Shown: piece by piece, positions 45,444-57,642 of the stretch
Numbering within the stretch: the first letter of the stretch is position 1
Layout: every line of letters begins with the position of its first letter
DNA from: Platanthera guangdongensis
Lineage: Eukaryota; Streptophyta; Magnoliopsida; Asparagales; Orchidaceae
Direction: 5' to 3'
Assembly (NCBI GenBank): GCA_039583875.1
Contig: CM077165.1
Coordinates: forward strand, 76,806,757 to 76,870,756
Length of the DNA: 64,000 nt
Made by a program: the position numbers and the translations under genes
The notes under the pieces: generated by a model
Databases searched by the model: none
Told to the model about the DNA's origin: nothing
The model's input: only the letters and a program-made list of their open reading frames with translations

Positions 45444-46925
45444 ATATAAAAATAGCTAACATAAAAGTGAATAATCAGGAAAATTCTAATTATGCTAACA
45501 CAAGTACCATGCGAAATTCTTTATAGGGAGAAGGTGAAACGTAAACCTAAAACAATTATTTAAACATGATTTAACAATTTATAAACTTTACTAACGAAAA
45601 TAGATCATCCAAAATTTTAACGAAATACTTTAAATAAATTTAAGCAAAGCAACAAAATAAAAAAACACATTAAGTTGTTACTAGATCCAAGGGACACATT
45701 ATAACTATATCAATCAAAAATCAAAAATCTAAATTTAAATCCAAAACTATACTTACTATTTTACTTTTCTTCTTTACTTAACTAATAAATAAAAATCAAA
45801 AGCATGAATCAAAAGGACTTATTAGGACCGAAATGTTTGGTTTAGGATTATGATTAGGAGTGGAATTCAAAGATAAACATGGAGGCTTTAAAATCACACT
45901 AAACCAAAATAAAAAGTTTCAAAAATTTTCAACATAAATAAACCATATTTCTTTTTTTTCTTTTACATTTTCTTTTCTTTTTTTTCTTTTACTTTCTTTC
46001 TTCTTCTTTTTTTCAAAACAAAATAAAGGACATAAATAATTTTCTTTTCATTTTGAAATTGGCCAAACAAGAGTAAATACTTATTTTGAGCATACTTTTT
46101 TCAAAACAATTCTCCAAATATATCACAAAAACAACCCTATCATAATCATGAAAATTTTTAATGAAACTCAAAAGGCTAGTGTGATTAGATAGGTTGGAAC
46201 ATTTTAGCTTTGGTGAAAATGAGATGATAAGTGGATCTGTCAAATTGAATAAGAAAAAGGCTCAAAAGTGGCTAACTAGGGAAAAACATTTAGGTTGGCA
46301 AGAAGGTTCAAACGAAAACAAAGACGACCGAAATCATTTTCATGCTTCTAAAATTTATTTAAACTAAAGTTTTGAAAAATTTCAAAAACAAGTCCTAGAT
46401 AATAAAAGAAGACTAATGAAATTATCTTAAAAATAGAAATAATAGGCACCTTGGATCATTCACATCTACTACGCTAATCAAAAGTTGACATTACAAAAAT
46501 TATCCAAAAACAAAAAGGATAATAGTGGATGAAATATTTTTAAGAAAGTAAAGAGAATAAAGAATGAAAAACCAAAATAGAAATGCGAGTTTTTAGAAAG
46601 ACGTTTCACATTAACATGCTACTGGGAATTAGAAACACAACAAGACCAACATTTTACTTGTGAAACATAATTAAAAAGATTGATTAGAAATATTATAATT
46701 AGCTAAGTCGTTATAAAGAATTTTGAGAAAAGTAAAACAAAAGCAAGGGGTACTATTAAAATAACAAAATTCGTTTAAACTATTAAAGTAAAAAACAAAT
46801 AGTCTATAAATATCATTTTTTGATTTTGAAATTTTTTATATTTTTTTGGATTTTTAAGATATATACATATATTTTTTTTTTGATTTTTTTAAAAGGAAAC
46901 AAAATAAAGACAAGAGAAGGAGGAA
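45444..46925. other. AT-rich noncoding 3' region of J
   Basis: No ORF is supported. It is homologous to 5482-6880 of C and has a T-rich tract at about 45950-46015. Confidence 0.7.
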
Positions 46926-46927
46926 GT

Positions 46928-46963
46928 CCTCCCCCTAGCTTAAAATAGACATTATCCTCAATG
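46928..46963 (-). promoter_or_regulatory. Internal polypurine tract of J with hairpin
   Basis: Sense TTAAGCTAGGGGGAGGAC has a CATTG/TAATG hairpin at 46950-46963, with a G-U wobble at the loop-closing pair in sense RNA and loop AGGA. It lies about 1.5 kb from the 3' PPT. Confidence 0.55.
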
Positions 46964-47214
46964 GAGAAAGGAGGGGTATGAGAGATTGAAGATAAACAGA
47001 AATGAAAGTACAGAATTGAAAAACAGGTACTTACCCGGATTTATGCACCACAAATGTTGATTGATGCCGCTCCCCCATGCTTGCATTCTGGATCTTCATT
47101 AAATGTCTTCATTGGACTTCGTGATGGATTTAGCAGCGTTGGAGCAGGCAATCGTAGAAGCTTCAGCTTGTCGGAGCCGTCTGGGGAAAAAGTCTAAAAT
47201 AAAGAAAACAGAAA

Positions 47215-48635
47215 AATAACTTGGGTTGCCTATCGAGAGCGCCCTTTTTTCAAAACGTCATTTGAGCTCAACACAACAAAATAATATTGTCCAACAGATT
47301 ATTGTCCAAAATAATAATTAAAGTTTTAAACAAAAATAAAAAGTCTTAAGTTAGTTTAAAGTGTGGATCATGCAGAATAAAATTAATACAATTTGGACTG
47401 ACATCACCACAGAAATAAAGTTTAAGACGTTGACCATTCACCTTGAACTCACCCTTATCAGGATGTGAAATTAAAATAGTGCCATACAGAAAAACTTCTT
47501 TAATAGTAAACGGCCCAAACCATCGTGATTTTAACTTTCCAGGAAATAAACATAAACGTGAGCTATATAAAAGAACTTGGTCACTCGGTTTGAATGTTTT
47601 TGGGTGCCTTAAGTTTTTATCGTGAAAACATTTTGCCCGCTCTTTATAAAATTTGTTATTTTCGTATTCATAAGAATGCCACTCGCCGAGCTCGTTAAGT
47701 TGAAATTTTCTAAGGTCGCCGACAGAGTGGTGATTGAAATTTAAAAACCTTAAGGCCTAAAAAGCACGGTGTTCTAATTCTACAGGTAAATGACAAGATT
47801 TTAAATAGACCAACTGATATGGCGTACAACCGATGTCGTTTTTGTACACTGTATTGTAGGCCCATAGAGCATCGTCTAATTGGTTGACCAGTCTTTTCTA
47901 GAGGTCGATACAGTCTTTTCTAAAATTCTTTTATGCTCTCTGTTCACTACTTCGACTTGTCCGTTAGTTTCGGCATGGTAGGCAGTTGAAAGCTTATGTG
48001 TAACGCCATATTTAATACGATTTTTGAAAACTGCGCGCTATAAAAATGTGAACCCCTATAGCTAACGATGGCTCGTGGCGTACAGAATCGAGAAAATGAT
48101 TTTTTCAAAAAAGTAATTATGACTTGGGCGTCGTAAGTAGGAAGATCTTGGGCTTCATCCCATTGTGAAACATAATTTACAGCAACTAAAATACATTTAT
48201 TCTTGAAGCTAGAAGGAAGGAGGCCAACAAAATCAATTCCTCAGAGGTCGAAAACTTCGTACTCAAGGAAATAATTTAGCAGCATTTCATTTTTATTAGA
48301 AATATTTCCCGACCGTTGGCAACTATCTCACCTACTCAAAACGGCTTGCGCGTCTTTAAATAAGCTAGGCCAGTAAAACCCGCACAAAGCACTTTGTGGG
48401 CGGTGCGAGCAGCTTGATAAAAACCACCAGTAGGTCCTTCATGCAAATGTTTTTAAATATCTACTCCTTCTTCAAAAGAGACACATCTCCTTATCACTTG
48501 GTCTGTGCAGACTCGGAAAAGATGTGGGTCCTCCTAAAAATAGTTTTTCAACTCAGAAAAGAATTTCTTCTTTTGCTGAGTGGAGAACTCTTTCGGGAGG
48601 ACACGAGCCACTAAATATTTGGCAATGTGTGCAAA
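47215..48635 (-). pseudogene. Integrase of element J
   Basis: Minus-strand homologue of the C integrase (7180-8583). The C-terminal blocks corresponding to [10 protein letters not shown] and GDQVLL lie at 47540-47800. The TNGQVEV block near 47955 is intact in the DNA, unlike in C. The catalytic core and zinc region run to about 48500. Stops and indels break the frame repeatedly, so no long open stretch remains. Confidence 0.75.
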
Positions 48636-49139
48636 CTAAGGAAAAGGGGAGGTGTTAATTTGAAGCAGCTTCTCATCAGGGAAGAAATCATTAAAAGATT
48701 TTTGATCTAATTTTTCTATATAAGGATTATCTAATCGTGAGAGATGGTTGGTGGCAAAATTCTCGGCCCCTCGCTTATCACGGATTTCTAAGTCAAACTC
48801 ATGGAGGTGTAAGACCCAGCGAATCAGGCGCAGCTTGGCATCCGTCTTAGCAAGAAGATACTTGAGGGTCGAGTGGTCCGTAAAAATGATAATTTTGGAA
48901 AGCGCGATATATGAACGAAATTTATCAAAAGCGAAAACAACATCTAGGAGCTCCTTCTCGGTTGTGGAATAATTTTCTTGTGCAGATGTAAGTGTTTTAC
49001 TTGCGTAATAGGTGGGGTGGAAGTTTTTAGATATTCGTTGTCCTAGTACGGCTCCCACTACAAAACTACTCGCATCGCAAATAATTTCAAAGGGAAGGTC
49101 CCACACCAGAGCTATCATAATACGGGCATTAATTAACAT
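48636..49139 (-). pseudogene. RNase H of element J
   Basis: A 167-codon open minus-strand stretch of the domain that degrades the RNA strand during cDNA synthesis. It contains FEIICDASSFVVGAVLGQ (first Asp), YSTTEKELLDVVFAFDKF (Glu) and IIIFTDHSTLKYLL (Asp), then the tether to integrase with RGAENFATNHLSRL. It is the best-preserved pol piece of J. Confidence 0.88.
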
Positions 49140-50060
49140 TTCTTTTATTAAATCAAAGGCAGATAGACAAAGGTCATTAAAATAAATGGGGCGTCTTTTT
49201 ACAGAAGATGAGTAAGGGGTTTGGTGATTTTGGAGAAATTTTTTATGAAGCGGCGGTAGAAGCCAGTGTGTCCTAGGAAACTTCTTATAGCTTTGACATT
49301 CGTAGGCGGCGGTAGCTTCTCGATAACTTCTATCTTATCTATGTCTACTTCAATTCCTCTCGCAGAAATCTTATGACCCAAAAATAGCCCTTCCCTCACC
49401 ATAAAATGGCATTTTCCTCAATTTAGGGCAAGTTTAGTTTCTTCGCATTTTTCTAAGACTTTTCCGAGGTTTTCTAAACAACTATGAAAGGCATCGCCGA
49501 AGACGGAGAAATCATCCATAAATACCTCCATAATGCTTTCTACGTACTTGTTGAAGATAGCGAGCATACATCGTTGGAATGTAGCTGGCGCATTGCATAA
49601 TCCTAACGGCATTCTTCGGTAAGCGAAGGTGTTGAAGGTACAAGTAAATGTAGTTTTTTCCTAGTCCTCGGGAGAGATGGGGATTTGAAAGTACCGTGAG
49701 AGACCATCGAGAAACAGTAAAATCTATTGCCGGATAATCATTTTAAATTTGATTGATGAAGGGCAAGGGAAGTGGTCCTTGCGGGTGGCATCGTTTAACT
49801 TACGATAGTCAATACACATTCGCCACTCTGTCACCGTCCGCGTCAGGATTAAGTCATTATTCTCATTACTAACTACAGTTATCCCTCCCTTTTTCGGCAC
49901 TACCAGGACAGGGCTAAACCACTTACTATAAAATATAGGATAGATACTTCCTGCATATAAAAGTTTGATAACCTCACCCTTTACGATTTCTTTCATATTT
50001 GGATTTATACGGCGCTGAGGTTGGATTGAATTATGCGAATTATCTTCGATTAGGATTTTA
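49140..50060 (-). pseudogene. Reverse transcriptase of element J
   Basis: Minus-strand pieces: fingers in 49996-49724 (SKWFSPVLVVPKKGG, TEWRMCIDYRKLNDATRKD), palm in 49612-49418 (MPLGLCNAPATFQRCM and the FMDD catalytic box at about 49508-49521), and thumb in 49402-49199 ([25 protein letters not shown]). Two frameshifts separate them. Confidence 0.88.
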
Positions 50061-50379
50061 TGGGTGCAGAAAGATGGGCTTATGCCCTTGATATCAGTTA
50101 TCTGCCGGACAATAGCTCAGCGATGTTTACGTAACACTAGTAGGAGCTTATCATTTTACACTTCAGTTAGGTAGGCCAAAACTATTTCTGGTAGCTTGGA
50201 CTCTTTTTCTAAGAAGGCATACCTAATGTTTGGGTAGTTCCTTTAAATCCAGGGTGCGGGGTTCTTCATACGATGTTTTGGAAATTCTTTCTTTTTCAAA
50301 AATAATGTCTTCGTAGACCTTTACTTTATACGAAGAATTGGAAAGGGTGGAGTACGCGGCCATGACCCTCTCTTGCAGA

Positions 50380-50962
50380 AATTCATTTGGAAGAGTTGAA
50401 GAAAAACAAAAATCAGAAATTTCACTTTTAATTTCAGAAAAATAGTTGGAAGATTCTTCACCTAAGGCATCTAAGAAAAACAGGAGTCGTCATTCTCTAC
50501 GATATTCTTCATTGAGGGTCTTATAGAGAAGGTCACTTCATCGTCGCCTACTCGTAAGATAAGCTTGTCGACTTTAACTAAGACATCCTCCACGATTCCT
50601 AATGGGTATTTAATGAATCTATCAGCGAGCTAGATACTCATGCGTGTGGGGTTAAGGCTACCAATTACTAACTTATTGAATAACGAGAGGGTCATCAGGT
50701 TGATACTCGCACCTAAGTCGGCCAATGCGTGCTTGATAAAAAGATTACCAAAGACAAATGGAATAGAAAAAATACCAGGATCACTAATCTTCTTTGGTAA
50801 ACTATTTGTCAAGACCACAGAGCACTCAGCATTTTGTGTGACATGCGATAAGTTTTCTAACTTCTTTTTATTAGTCAGGAGATCCTTAAGATACTTCACA
50901 TACGTTAGTATTAGGGAGATTGCTTCGTGGAAGGGTAGATTTATGTGGATTTGCTTAAACAT
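50380..50962 (-). pseudogene. Protease region of element J
   Basis: Minus-strand FKQIHINLPFHEAI and IKHALADLGASINLM (DLGA active-site loop) are followed by a stop at 50630-50632. The second half is shortened relative to C: the GRPFL block is not readable, and 50520-50570 appears deleted or rearranged. An acidic linker extends to about 50380, and 50060-50380 is a degraded spacer. Confidence 0.75.
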
Positions 50963-52207
50963 TTCTAAGAAGCGAGAGTATTGATCATCCTGACGTTGCT
51001 TGTTAAGTCCGGAAGGGTATGGTGGAGTTGGATTATTTTTAAAAATTGGTGGTGGAGTGAGATCTTTTTATTCAACAGGGAGAGGTGTGATAACTTCTTA
51101 TTTAGTAGAGGGTGAAATGATAAAAGTTTTCTCGACGGAGGGTTGAGTTTTTTAGAATGGGGGCGGAGCTTTGATTTTTTAAAATGGAGGCGGAGCTTGC
51201 CTCAAGCTCTTTGATAACCATACCAGAAACTTGTTTCCCACTCCAAAGAGTTATAGCTTTTGCTTTCTCTCTCGGGTTGGGCTCGGTGTTGGAAGCAAGA
51301 GACCCGACGGGTCGCTTAGAAATAATTTTTGCGAGGTGTACTACTTGATTCTCTAAACTTTTAACGGTCCCGGATAGGGTTCTTATAGTAGCGTCATTAC
51401 CAATCATATATTTTGAAAACATCTCCTCCAAACTTGGAGGTTTTGGAAAATTTTGTGGAGGTGGTGCTGGTGCAAAAAAATAATTTTGTGGTGTCTGGCG
51501 CATTGCGTTTGAGGGATTACACCACGAAAAGTTCAGGTGGTTCCGTAAAGCAGGATTATAACTATTCGGAAAAGCGAAACCCAGAGCAGGAAAATTAGCA
51601 GCAGAAATATTATGAAAAGCATTTCTAGGCATATTATTAACATAATCTAATTGTTTGGGAGTAGGTGTTGCAGATTCCCATACCTGAGGGGCGGAGGCAG
51701 TAGTCATCTCTGTTATCTTTTTATTTAAAATTTCCACTTGCAGAGCTAGCTAGAAGACGTTGTCCACTTCAAATATACCTGAAGGTTTGTTTGGGCGGGA
51801 CCTAGGCACATTCCACTGATATGTGTTCATGGCCATGTCCTCGAAAAGCTCAAGAGCAACTTCCGGGGTTTTGTGGTCTAAGGTACCACCAAAAGCTGCA
51901 TCTATCATTTGCTTTCTGCTATGATTTAGCCCGTTATAAAACGTCTGCACCTGCAACCATACAGGTAGTGCGTAATTGGGGCATCATCTTAAGAGTTCTT
52001 TAAATCTTTCTCAGGTTTCATAAAAAGTTTCAGAATCTAATTGTTCAATGACAGAAATATCGTTCCTAAGTTTTGCTATTTTAGCTGGCGGAAAATACTT
52101 CGCCATAAATTTTTCAGTTAGTGATCCCAGGTGGTGATGCTATTTTGTGGTAGAGTGTACAACCATTGCTTAGCCTTAGTTCTAAGGGAGAAAGAGAAGA
52201 GTGTTAG
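50963..52207 (-). pseudogene. Gag of element J, truncated by K
   Basis: Minus-strand Athila Gag without its N-terminus. Visible are QVQTFYNGLNHSRKQMIDAA and KTPEVALELFEDMAMNTYQW (51956-51750), a stop at 51750-51752, then NYNPALRNH-type repeats, a Pro-rich stretch and AKAITLWSGKQV near the end. Upstream of 51956, capsid blocks (KYFPPAK near 52085) are readable with frame changes up to 52207, where the K LTR begins. The GTTAG at 52203-52207 would be one TSD copy of K. Confidence 0.85.
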
Positions 52208-54387
52208 TGTAACACCCTCTATCTGTCGCATAGTATATAGCAGTAGGTCCGGCCGGGGCCCGATGCCATATACCACAGACAAACCGGGTGGTTACTCAAT
52301 GGAAACCATCCAACCAATCCAACGTCCTACACAGAGCATTCTAGCAGAAGCAATTTAAAATTGTTGCATTAATAAAGAACCCAACACTAGCATTAATGTC
52401 CACTAATACGCCAAAAGGAATGAAGTACAAATACACAAGTATTGGCCTTAAGGCCTTACATTTGTTCTCCTCATATTACATGTTTTCCAAACCTCGGCAC
52501 GCAGGCCGGCCATACATGAAAAAAAGAAAACACTCAAAAAAATTAGGCCTTCGAGGGCCGGCTCAGCAACTTGGGATTTATCCCGCTATTTACCACTCGG
52601 CTCTGCAGCACCTGCAAGTACAATCCACCGCAACGGTGGCAAACAAAAGCAACGGTCAGCCATGCTGACCAAATTATAACGATCCCGCCCCCAAGTTGGG
52701 GCGACGATGCTCTTTCTCTGCACTTTATTAGCACAACCAAGCAGTATATAAATACATTGCATCACAGACATTGGCACGCATGACCACACACCCCGTGCTC
52801 TCAGGGCACATTCTCGGTGATCACGGTCTAAGCCCGCCGACTCACCACCGTCCCCGGGACGGCAATCTCTCGTGAGCATTTGCTCTTTCTGGCCACTGCC
52901 TAAGACCCTCCATCTATGCCAACGGTAAGTGCCAAGTCACTTTAGGTCTCTTTAACCGAACGACATAGAGCGGGAACTGTTCCGCCTGACCCATTGCTCA
53001 CACCGCAACGTTAATTTAAAACATATGCACGGGTCAAACTCTCCTGAGTCCCAAATCATTTTCAAACATCACATAACCCAGTTATGTTCAAGTTGGCTCC
53101 CAGGCCCACATGATAGCAGAACCATGCATCCGCCCAGTTTTTTGGGTGCACTTTGGAGTTAATCCCCAAGGCTCCCTGTTGCAGTCTACCTCGTAGAAAA
53201 CCCGAAAAACAAACATTCGCACGGAGTCTTCTCCGGCCACTTATACAATGCAACATCACCGATCCAGACCAACTTGTCCGCATAGGCTTCACACATCATG
53301 CCTATATCCGTTCTCGATTACGGACTCTATATGTACACAATGGGTACTATTCATGTCTACCCGAAGGAACGCCTCAAACTCACCGCAAACTCGCGAGAGC
53401 GGGCTTCCCTATGCAAAAGAAGTAGAGCTTCACGTGCTCAAGTAGAGAATCGTTACCCTAGTATTCTTCCTTGGTACCATGGAAATGTAAGCGGATGAAA
53501 AGCACCACACTCTCCTTGCCTCCGTAGATCCGAAGTCGCTTCGCGATTTGGAGCTTCGAAGCTCCGCTAGTGACCGGATCTAGTCTTCTTCTTCCTCCTT
53601 TGCTCTCCCCTCTCTCTAGACTTGGAAAGAGAACCACTCAAGTGAAATGAGGGTCTCAAAGGCCCAATCACGGGCATATCTGAGTAGGAACAACCCCCAA
53701 CCATCGGATCCCAAAATAAGGAAACAAATGGCTACAATTTGTAGCTGAAAAGTAAAACCTGGGCCGAACACGTCCTGCGACACGCCCGTGTCTAGGGCTG
53801 TGTCCCTCATTCGCCGTCAAAATCAACGCATTACGAAAATTACACAGTTCCCGACAAGCCCTTGTTTAACCTGACACACCCGTGTTCCGACTGACACGAC
53901 CGTGTGGTTGGCCGTGTGCTCTCATCGACACAGCCCCGAAAACAACCCGAGACTCACACGGGTCTTGTACACGCCCGTGTCCTATTTAACACCCCCGTGT
54001 CAAACCCAAACATGCCTGGGCTCCAGGCTGTGTTCACTGTCTCGACACTTCATCGAGCAAAGTTCATCGACCACCCGACACGACCTTGGACACGCCCGTG
54101 TCCTAGGTCGTGTTCCCTATCTCGACACATCGTCGAGCGAAAATGTCTACTCCCCGGGCCGATCGTTGACACGGGCTCGACACGCCTTGAGACATGCCCG
54201 TATCTCAGGCCGTGTTCGCTGCTTGACGATCGTCGACTCCAAATTTCGTCGACCTCGCTGTCAAATCATCGGCTCGAGCCTGACACGCCCGGGGACATGC
54301 CTGTGTCTCAGGCCGTGTGCCCCCTGCCAGATTCCAAATTTGGCCCAAAATGCCTCCCATCGCTCTTTTGAGTTTCGGGGCGTTACA
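52208..54387 (-). mobile_element. 3' LTR of chromovirus K
   Basis: 2180 bp from TGTAACGCCCCGAAACTC (minus strand, at 54387) to the end GGTGTTACA at 52208, so it has TGTAAC...GTTACA inverted ends. A purine tract (GGGGGAGAGT) and integrase-coding sequence lie on the sense 5' side, so this is a 3' LTR and not a solo LTR. I could not pick a convincing TATA box. No ORF is supported inside. Confidence 0.85.
53765..54330. repeat. CACGCCCGTGT / TCGACA array in LTR K
   Basis: At least eight ACACGCCCGTGT-type dyads are interleaved with GGCCGTGT and TCGACAC / ATCGTCGA motifs. It is homologous to the array in M. Confidence 0.88.
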
Positions 54388-54401
54388 ACTCTCCCCCTCT
54401 T
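54388..54401 (-). other. Polypurine tract of K
   Basis: Sense AAGAGGGGGAGAGT abuts the LTR start TGTAACG. Confidence 0.85.
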
Positions 54402-55158
54402 AAAATAATTTTGTGCTCGAAATTTCATAAAGGAAAGAAACATAAAACTTAAATGGTACCTGAGTGAAACAACTCCGGGTACTCCTCAAACATAGTCTGC
54501 TCTCGCTCCCAAGAGAGCTCCTCTTGACCGCAATTGTCCCAACGGGCCTTGACCATCCTGACCTCTTTATTGCGTAGCCGCTTGACTTCCGAGTCTTAAA
54601 TACGTATGGGATTGACCTTCGTCGTCAACCCACTATCAACTGGCACTTGATCGACTGCGATCACTTGCGTAGGCTCTTGCACCGCCTTCTGTAGCACCGA
54701 TATATGGAATACATCATGTAGACCTCCACGGACAGCTTCAACCAGTACGCTGCTTCACCAATCCACTCTAGAACCTCAAACAGTCCAAGGTACCTTGGGC
54801 TTAGCTTCTTCAAGCTCCGCACCCGCGAGACACCCTTGAACGGTTTGATCTTCAAGTACACCTAATCGCCAACAATGAACTCCACGTTCCTGTGCTTGGC
54901 ATTATAGTACTTAGCCTGGCGGTCCTGAGCAATTAGCAACCTCTCCCGAATGGTTCTCACCAAAGAAGTAGCATCCTCCACCTCTAATCGCTTATACAAC
55001 TTTGATTCCCATGTTTCCAAGCAGGAAAATGGCGTGCGACATTTTCTACCATAAAGGGCCTCGATGGGATCCGTTTGAATTCTCGTATGGTAGCTATTGT
55101 TTTAAGCGAATTCCACCAAGTATAGGTGATCTTCCCATTGCTTTCCAAAGTCCAGGAC
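54402..55158 (-). pseudogene. Integrase C-terminus of chromovirus K
   Basis: Minus-strand remains in sense order from 55158: WEDHLYLVEFA (with Tyr replaced by TAA), IEALYGRKCRTPFSC, then YLKIKPFKGVSRV and KLSPRYLGLFEVLEWIGEAAYWLKL (54861-54661), and finally VKARWDNCGQEELSWE and TMFEEYPELFH near 54480-54550. This is the integrase C-terminal domain followed by a chromodomain-like tail, as in plant chromoviruses. The start of the core is cut by L. The rest of K lies beyond the window. Confidence 0.85.
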
Positions 55159-56134
55159 TGATTGGCCCGCGAACAGACTCTTACTGTGGTTGGTTCGGTG
55201 AGTCGATCGCCGCGGGCTTGCTAGGGTAGGCAAGTGCACCTATCGCAAGTAGTACTCGATATTCGGGAGAATACCGAGGTCGTATTATTCCCGGGAACGG
55301 GTTGATTACCCCTACTCCTCCGAAAACACTATTATTTTACCGAAATAGAAGTTGAGGGTTTTAAGTAAAATAGGAACGAAAATAGATTTTAAGAAAGTAG
55401 ACGATGAAGAGATAACTCCCGGTATCGAATTGCGTTAGGATTAAAAATAGATTTGAATAACTAGATATCTAAAGTTTCAATTTAATTAATGCGGAAACTT
55501 GGCCGTGGAGGTTCAAAATAATGAGCTCACCTATCTCTAGGAATATCGCTCACCTAGACATTAAGGCTATTCGACCGGGCTCTCGTCCGACGAAGGATTC
55601 CCCTTAATGCCCACAGTACGCTAAGAACCCCGCTATTGGGTGGGGAACCCGATCCGGTAGAGTTAGCGCGCCTCCTCTCTCGAGGGTTAGTGCGGAACTC
55701 TATCTACCCAGGGGTGATCTGTCCATATGCACGGCCTCTCGGCTAGCTAGCGTATGGATAACGGAAATAGAGCCCACACATCGATATGTGGGTCTACGCG
55801 TCGTTAACCCGGGTAAACCTTAAGTTTTTAATTAAATTGAAAAATTAGACATTTGGTTATTTAAAACATTTTAGATCCCAAAGCTCTTCGATACCGAGGG
55901 CTAAAAGAAATTAGCCACTCATCGGAATGGGGAAAGCTTGTATGTTTGGTTATGCGAGCGTCCTAAACTATTCGCTGAAAGGTTATAAAGAAAATAAGAA
56001 GAAAAGCAAAATAACCTAATTTTAGAAAAGTTATTACAAATAAACACACCCGCACTCATTCAAACATATAACAAAAGGAAGAAATAAAACTAATTTACAC
56101 ATATGAGAAAATTGCATAATTGACATTTGCAGGT

Positions 56135-56660
56135 CCCACTCAAACGAGTGGGGGCGGGAAATAAAAGCTGAAAAGTGCATAATTGAAAGTTGCAAGTCCC
56201 ACTCAAACGAGTGGGGGCGGAAAATTAAAGCTGAAAATTGCAAGTCCTACTCAAACGAGTAGGACTGAAATGAAAGCGAGTCCTACTCAAACGAGTAGGA
56301 GAAAATAAATGCGATTACAGGGCTTTCTTAAATATTTACATTAAAATACAGTCCGACCATTTAACTCCTAGCGAGTAAGCGGAAAATCAAATCCAGCCAT
56401 TTAACTCAAGTGAGTAGGCGGAAAAATAAAGAATGAAAATTACAAGTCCTACTCAAACGAGTAGGACTAAAAATACAGACCGGCCATTTAACTCAAGTGA
56501 GTAGGCGGAAAAATAAAAAATGAAAACACTTGCTTGAATGAAATCCAGCCAATTAACTCAAGTGAGTAGGCGAAAAAATAAAACAACACACGCACTCTAC
56601 TTGAATAAAATCCAGCCAATTAACTCAAGTGAGTAGGCGGAAAAATAAAAACAACACACG
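56135..56660. repeat. Hairpin minisatellite in LTR of L
   Basis: Five perfect hairpins with loop AAAC: 56135-56152 and 56198-56215 (arms CCCACTC/GAGTGGG), and 56244-56265, 56281-56300 and 56446-56467 (arms (G)TCCTACTC/GAGTAGGA(C)). Degenerate ACTCAAGTGAGTAGGCGG units of about 40-65 bp follow up to 56640. The matching block in the 5' LTR starts at about 62713. Confidence 0.9.
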
Positions 56661-57620
56661 CACTCTACTTGAAAGTAACTACTCACGCACTCGACATAAA
56701 TAAACACACACACACACACTTGCATAATTTAACTTAGGAGCTGAAAAATATCTCATACACGCACACACTCGTGCTAAAATAATTGCAAAAATCAAAGTTA
56801 TAGAAAAATTAAAATGACTGCATTTCTACCGCTGGAATGCAGTAGAAATGCATAAAAAAGGCAAAATAAAAATTGTTTGAGCAAAAAGTTTTCAAATTAA
56901 AGTGAGAAGGGCAAGTGCCCGAAAAATTAAAACGGTTACATTTTTACCGTTAGATTTTGATAGAAATGCTAAAAAAGTGAAAATAAAAATTGTTCGAGCG
57001 AAAATATTTTTTGTAATTACTTAAAATGAAAGTTGATGAATAATAAAAATAACAATTTATACATTACTATAGCCTTGTAAAATGAATTAAAAAGAGGGAG
57101 TAAGCTAAAAAGAAGCAATAGTTTTATAGTTAAAACAAAGTAAAAGCTAAGTTAAGAGGAATGAAAACTACCTTTTTAATGTTTTACAAGTTCATAAAAA
57201 CGCATTTTGAAGCATGAAAATCCTAAGTCTAACCAATTTTAAAGAGTTTGAGAATGAAAACGGCCATAATAACGGCTATAAATTTTATTATAATTGAAAG
57301 GAAAACGTTAACATTTGCGTTTTAAAACATAATTTTTGCAATTTTAAGCTCATACACACACACACGCATTATGAAAATAAAAATGAAAGTATATAAGATT
57401 GATGAAAAGGAGGCTATTTGGAGAAATTTCAAAGCATGTAAGATGAAATAACAACGATTTTTATTACAAAAAAGGGTGATTACAAGAGTTCAAACATACA
57501 AACTTAAAAAGGAGAGGGAGGGGGGATCCTTACATAGCACTAAAGCAACTCCAACAGCAGCCCTAATACATCAAAATGGTTCGGATTTTGGGAACCCTTA
57601 ACTCATACAGCAGCTGCCTT

Positions 57621-57626
57621 TTTATA
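57621..57626 (-). promoter_or_regulatory. TATA box, 3' LTR of L
   Basis: Minus strand CCTATAAAAAGG, about 20 bases 3' (sense) of the CACGGGCGTG array. Confidence 0.65.
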
Positions 57627-57642
57627 GGCAAAAATTTCCAAG

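Larger units (their letters stand above)
43649..52207 (-). mobile_element. Athila-like Ty3/gypsy element J, 5' end missing from window
   Basis: Minus-strand relative of C with the same order: 3' LTR, PPT, AT-rich 3' region, internal PPT, integrase, RNase H, RT, protease, gag. Gag is cut at 52207 by K, so the N-terminus of gag, the PBS and the 5' LTR lie beyond the window. It is inserted in the RT of I. Similarity to C runs throughout but is clearly diverged, so J is another old copy or sister family. Confidence 0.85.

Noticed and set aside
53062..53498. Short open frames in the K LTR (both strands)
   Set aside because: They lie inside an LTR, with no homology-like motif, mutually overlapping frames and no conserved start context.
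52208..54387. Solo-LTR reading of the K LTR
   Set aside because: The sense 5' flank shows a polypurine tract followed by integrase and chromodomain-like coding sequence, so it is the 3' end of a larger element. No TSD was found at both sides.
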